DNA of 42,766 nucleotides from Bacteroidales bacterium (GTDB taxonomy: Bacteria > Bacteroidota > Bacteroidia > Bacteroidales > F082), in contig JAEEJS010000068.1 in assembly GCA_016282015.1 (NCBI GenBank), positions 1 to 42,766 on the forward strand. The letters run 5' to 3'. Both the position numbers and the translations under genes were made by a program. Shown here one piece after another: positions 40,591 through 42,766 of the stretch; the stretch's first letter is position 1, and each line of letters starts with the position of its first letter. The notes under the pieces are model-generated. The model was not told the origin of the DNA and ran no database searches. It saw only the letters and a program-made list of their open reading frames with translations.

Positions 40591-42432
40591 TTATTTTAGA
40601 AGGTCATTAAACTTGTTTTCCAATTCGCCGATGGTGAACGGCAGGCCTTGTACCTTGTTAAACTGCTCGCACTTGTATTCCGGATAGTTCATGCGGAGAT
40701 ACTTGGCAAACTGTCCGCGGTTGATTTCGCAGACCACAATCTTCTTGTGACCTTTGAGCACTTCCTCTGTGTTACGAGGCAGTGGCATGATATAGTCGAA
40801 GTGGGCGTGTGCAATGCTCTTGCCCTCTTCCATCATCTTTTCGACAGCTGTACGAACTGTACCGAATGTGCCGCCCCATGACACCACGAGGAGGTCGGCG
40901 TTCTTGTCGCCGTAGATTTCCTGCAGCGGGATGTCGTTAGCCACGCGGTTGATCTTCTCCTCACGGAGCTCGGTCATAATCTGGTGGTTTTCAGGGTTGG
41001 TCGAGAGGTTACCCTTGCCGTTTTCCTTCTCAAGACCGCCCACACGGTGACGCAGTCCTGGAGTTCCCGGGATAGCCCATTCACGACGCAGCCATTTCTC
41101 ATCACGACGGAAAGGCTGATACTCAGGATCGTTGGCTTTTGCCAGCGGAGGTGTGATAGTCGGAAGGTCGGCCATACGTGGGATACGGAACACTTCTGAA
41201 CCGTTACCGAGAGAACCGTCGCTGAGCATGATGACAGGAGTCATGTGCTCCATGGCGATACGTGCGGCTTCGAAAGCACTATAGAAGCAACCGGCTGAGC
41301 TGCGTGCTGCAATGACTACGAGCGGAGCGTCACCGTTACGTCCGTAGAGAGCCTGCATGAGGTCGCTCTGTTCCATCTTGGTTGGAAGACCTGTTGATGG
41401 ACCGCCACGCTGTACGTCGATGATAACCAGCGGAAGCTCTGTCATGACTGCCAGACCCATAGCTTCGCTCTTCAGCGAAAGACCAGGACCTGAAGTTGTT
41501 GTCACGGCGAGGCAGCCTGTGAAAGCAGCGCCTATTGACGACATAATGCCTGCGATTTCGTCTTCAGCCTGATAAGCCTTGACGTTGAGGTTTTTGTATT
41601 TTGTAAGTTCGGCCAGAATATCTGTAGCCGGGGTGATAGGATATGAACCGAGGAAGAGCGGACGTCCCGACTTCTCTGCGGCGGCCATCAAACCCCATGC
41701 AGCGGCTGTATTGCCGGTGATGTTGCGATATTTGCCTTTCTGGAGATCAGCGGCTTCCACTTTGTATGTGTTGGCGAACAGCTCCCAAGTGTCGGCGTAG
41801 TTGTAACCGGCATCGAGAACAGTGCGGTTGGCCTTGATAACCTGATCTTTACCTTTGAACTTAGTCTCAAAATATGCGTAAACTGTGTCCAGACTACGGT
41901 TGAACAAGTACATCACTATGCCGAGAGCGAACATGTTCTTCGACTTGAGCATTGACTTGTTATCCATTCCGAAATCTTTCAAAGCTTCTTTTGTCAACTC
42001 TGAAATAGGAGCCTTGACAACCTGGTAGTCGGCAAGTGTACCGTCCACTGTAGGATCGGCTGTGTAGCCGGCCTTCTCCAAAGCCTTGTCGGTGATGGAG
42101 TCAGAGTCGATGATGATGATTGTGCCTGGACGGAGCCAGCGCATGTTAGCTTTGATTGATGCCGGGTTCATTGCGACGAGCACATCGCAAAGGTCACCGG
42201 TAGTGTGAACAGGTTTGTGTCCGAAATGCACCTGGAAACCAGATACGCCAGCCACTGTGCCTTGTGGAGGACGAATCTCCGCCGGATAGTCCGGGAATGT
42301 GGCGAAGTCGTTGCCGGCAAAGGCTGTGGAATCCGAGAAAAGGTTTCCTGTCAGCTGCATACCGTCACCTGAGTCACCCGCAAAACGAATGACAACGTGT
42401 TCAAGTTCTACAACTTTTGTTTTGTTAGCCAT
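40591..42432 (-). CDS. korA: 2-oxoacid:ferredoxin oxidoreductase alpha subunit (gamma-alpha fusion)
   Basis: 613 aa. The N-terminal ~190 residues are the gamma domain (FAGDSGDGMQLTGNLFS, FATFPDYPAEIRPPQGTVAG). The alpha domain begins near residue 230 with YPITPATDILAELTKY at about 263, followed by AEDEIAGIMSSIGAAFTG and TTTSGPGLSLKSEAMG. The C-terminal transketolase-like domain ends near ...FNKVQGLPFTIGEL. The gamma-alpha fusion is usual in Bacteroidota. Promoter element TAAATTTG at 42513-42520 with an 80-nt leader. Codon use suggests strong expression. Confidence 0.94.
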   Translation of the reverse strand: MANKTKVVELEHVVIRFAGDSGDGMQLTGNLFSDSTAFAGNDFATFPDYPAEIRPPQGTVAGVSGFQVHFGHKPVHTTGDLCDVLVAMNPASIKANMRWLRPGTIIIIDSDSITDKALEKAGYTADPTVDGTLADYQVVKAPISELTKEALKDFGMDNKSMLKSKNMFALGIVMYLFNRSLDTVYAYFETKFKGKDQVIKANRTVLDAGYNYADTWELFANTYKVEAADLQKGKYRNITGNTAAAWGLMAAAEKSGRPLFLGSYPITPATDILAELTKYKNLNVKAYQAEDEIAGIMSSIGAAFTGCLAVTTTSGPGLSLKSEAMGLAVMTELPLVIIDVQRGGPSTGLPTKMEQSDLMQALYGRNGDAPLVVIAARSSAGCFYSAFEAARIAMEHMTPVIMLSDGSLGNGSEVFRIPRMADLPTITPPLAKANDPEYQPFRRDEKWLRREWAIPGTPGLRHRVGGLEKENGKGNLSTNPENHQIMTELREEKINRVANDIPLQEIYGDKNADLLVVSWGGTFGTVRTAVEKMMEEGKSIAHAHFDYIMPLPRNTEEVLKGHKKIVVCEINRGQFAKYLRMNYPEYKCEQFNKVQGLPFTIGELENKFNDLLK

Positions 42433-42512
42433 AAGAATTTGAATTTAACTTATTGTATAATAATGAATTATAAATATTTATTCTTAACTATTTTATGTCT
42501 CGAAATTTTAGG

Positions 42513-42520
42513 CAAATTTA
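42513..42520 (-). promoter_or_regulatory. -7 element TAAATTTG for korAB
   Basis: Exact TAnnTTTG on the minus strand; a possible -33 TTTG (42544-42547) lies 23 nt upstream. Leader of about 75 nt. Confidence 0.5.
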
Positions 42521-42592
42521 AGTATATATTTTGAATTAGAAAACAAAAAAAAAATATTTTTGAAAAATATAGTGATGTATTGGAAAAACCTA

Positions 42593-42600
42593 TATCTTTG
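42593..42600 (+). promoter_or_regulatory. -7 element TATCTTTG for the ferredoxin
   Basis: Exact TAnnTTTG, 26 bp before the ATG at 42627. The divergent region 42433-42626 otherwise holds only AT-rich sequence. Confidence 0.6.
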
Positions 42601-42626
42601 CAGAAAATTTCTAAACTAAAAAAAGT

Positions 42627-42766
42627 ATGGCATACAAAATTTTAGACAGCTGTGTAGCTTGCGGTACTTGCATCGACGAGTGCCCAGTCGGCGCTATTTC
42701 AGAAGGTAGCATCTATTCAATCAACGCTGATAACTGCGTTTCATGCGGCACATGCGCAAGCGTTTG
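42627..42766 (+). CDS. 2x[4Fe-4S] ferredoxin, partial at right edge
   Basis: 46 codons are visible, beginning MAYKILDSCVACGTCIDECP, with the first cluster motif CxxCxxCxxxCP and a second starting VSCGTCASVC at the window end. The complete protein should be about 55-60 aa. It is the likely electron carrier for the divergently transcribed KorAB. Confidence 0.9.
   Translation, partial: MAYKILDSCVACGTCIDECPVGAISEGSIYSINADNCVSCGTCASV

Overview
The window looks like a chromosomal segment of a Bacteroidales bacterium (phylum Bacteroidota), probably an uncultured or lightly studied one. The evidence is consistent: TAnnTTTG-type -7 promoter elements in front of many genes and almost no Shine-Dalgarno sequences; a type IX secretion (Por/T9SS) C-terminal sorting tail; SusD-era style lipoproteins and GLUG/InlB-B-repeat surface proteins; a one-piece tmRNA with tag GENNYALAA; an archaeal-type ProRS; and KorAB with a ferredoxin, as expected of an anaerobe. 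Most of the window is ordinary core genome.

Layout. 1-4024 (-): a giant surface protein whose C-terminus is off the left edge, preceded by a membrane-anchored AraC-type regulator and tRNA-Val/tRNA-Gly. 5576-10573 (+): a LOG-family nucleosidase and an NtrC-like activator lacking its DNA-binding domain, then tmRNA, a heptamer repeat, tRNA-Arg, a DUF2027/Smr protein, a YhcC-type radical SAM protein and a SpoU methyltransferase. 10646-15565 (-): a T9SS-exported protein with an internal duplication, psd-cdsA (phospholipid synthesis) and mazG. 15644-17543 (+): a PagL-like lipid A deacylase and a GIN-domain lipoprotein. 17540-19012 (-): proS. 19101-21699 (+): a Tyr/Trp/Ser-rich lipoprotein and a FadL/OmpP1-type porin. 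21705-23306 (-): zinc-ribbon coiled-coil and Nif3-like proteins. 23379-27431 (+): lpxK-pnp-lpxH (two lipid A steps with a purine phosphorylase between them) and an M20 dipeptidase. 34855-42432 (-): dsbD, tilS, an unknown tail-anchored protein, a flavin reductase and korBA. 42627-end (+): start of a 2x[4Fe-4S] ferredoxin.

The unusual part is an AT-rich accessory block at 27.6-34.8 kb. One strong minus-strand promoter (TTTG-N21-TATATTTG, 33496-33528) drives a ~370-nt structured leader containing a 19-codon upstream ORF and two competing helices, followed by three envelope genes (LPP20-like lipoprotein, a second LPP20-like/membrane protein, a 727-aa repeat lipoprotein), a hairpin, and then a three-gene RiPP-like cassette: a 58-aa peptide (29249-29425, not annotated by length-limited gene finding) carrying five tandem Tyr-X-Asp repeats, a 164-aa single-span membrane protein, and a radical SAM/SPASM maturase. 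I propose that the peptide is the substrate of the maturase and receives repeated aromatic cross-links, similar in logic to three-residue cyclophane RiPPs. The block is bordered by an AbiE-type toxin-antitoxin pair and an 18-bp inverted repeat built on the same heptamer family that sits beside the tmRNA.

All product names come from reading motifs by eye; no database search was run.
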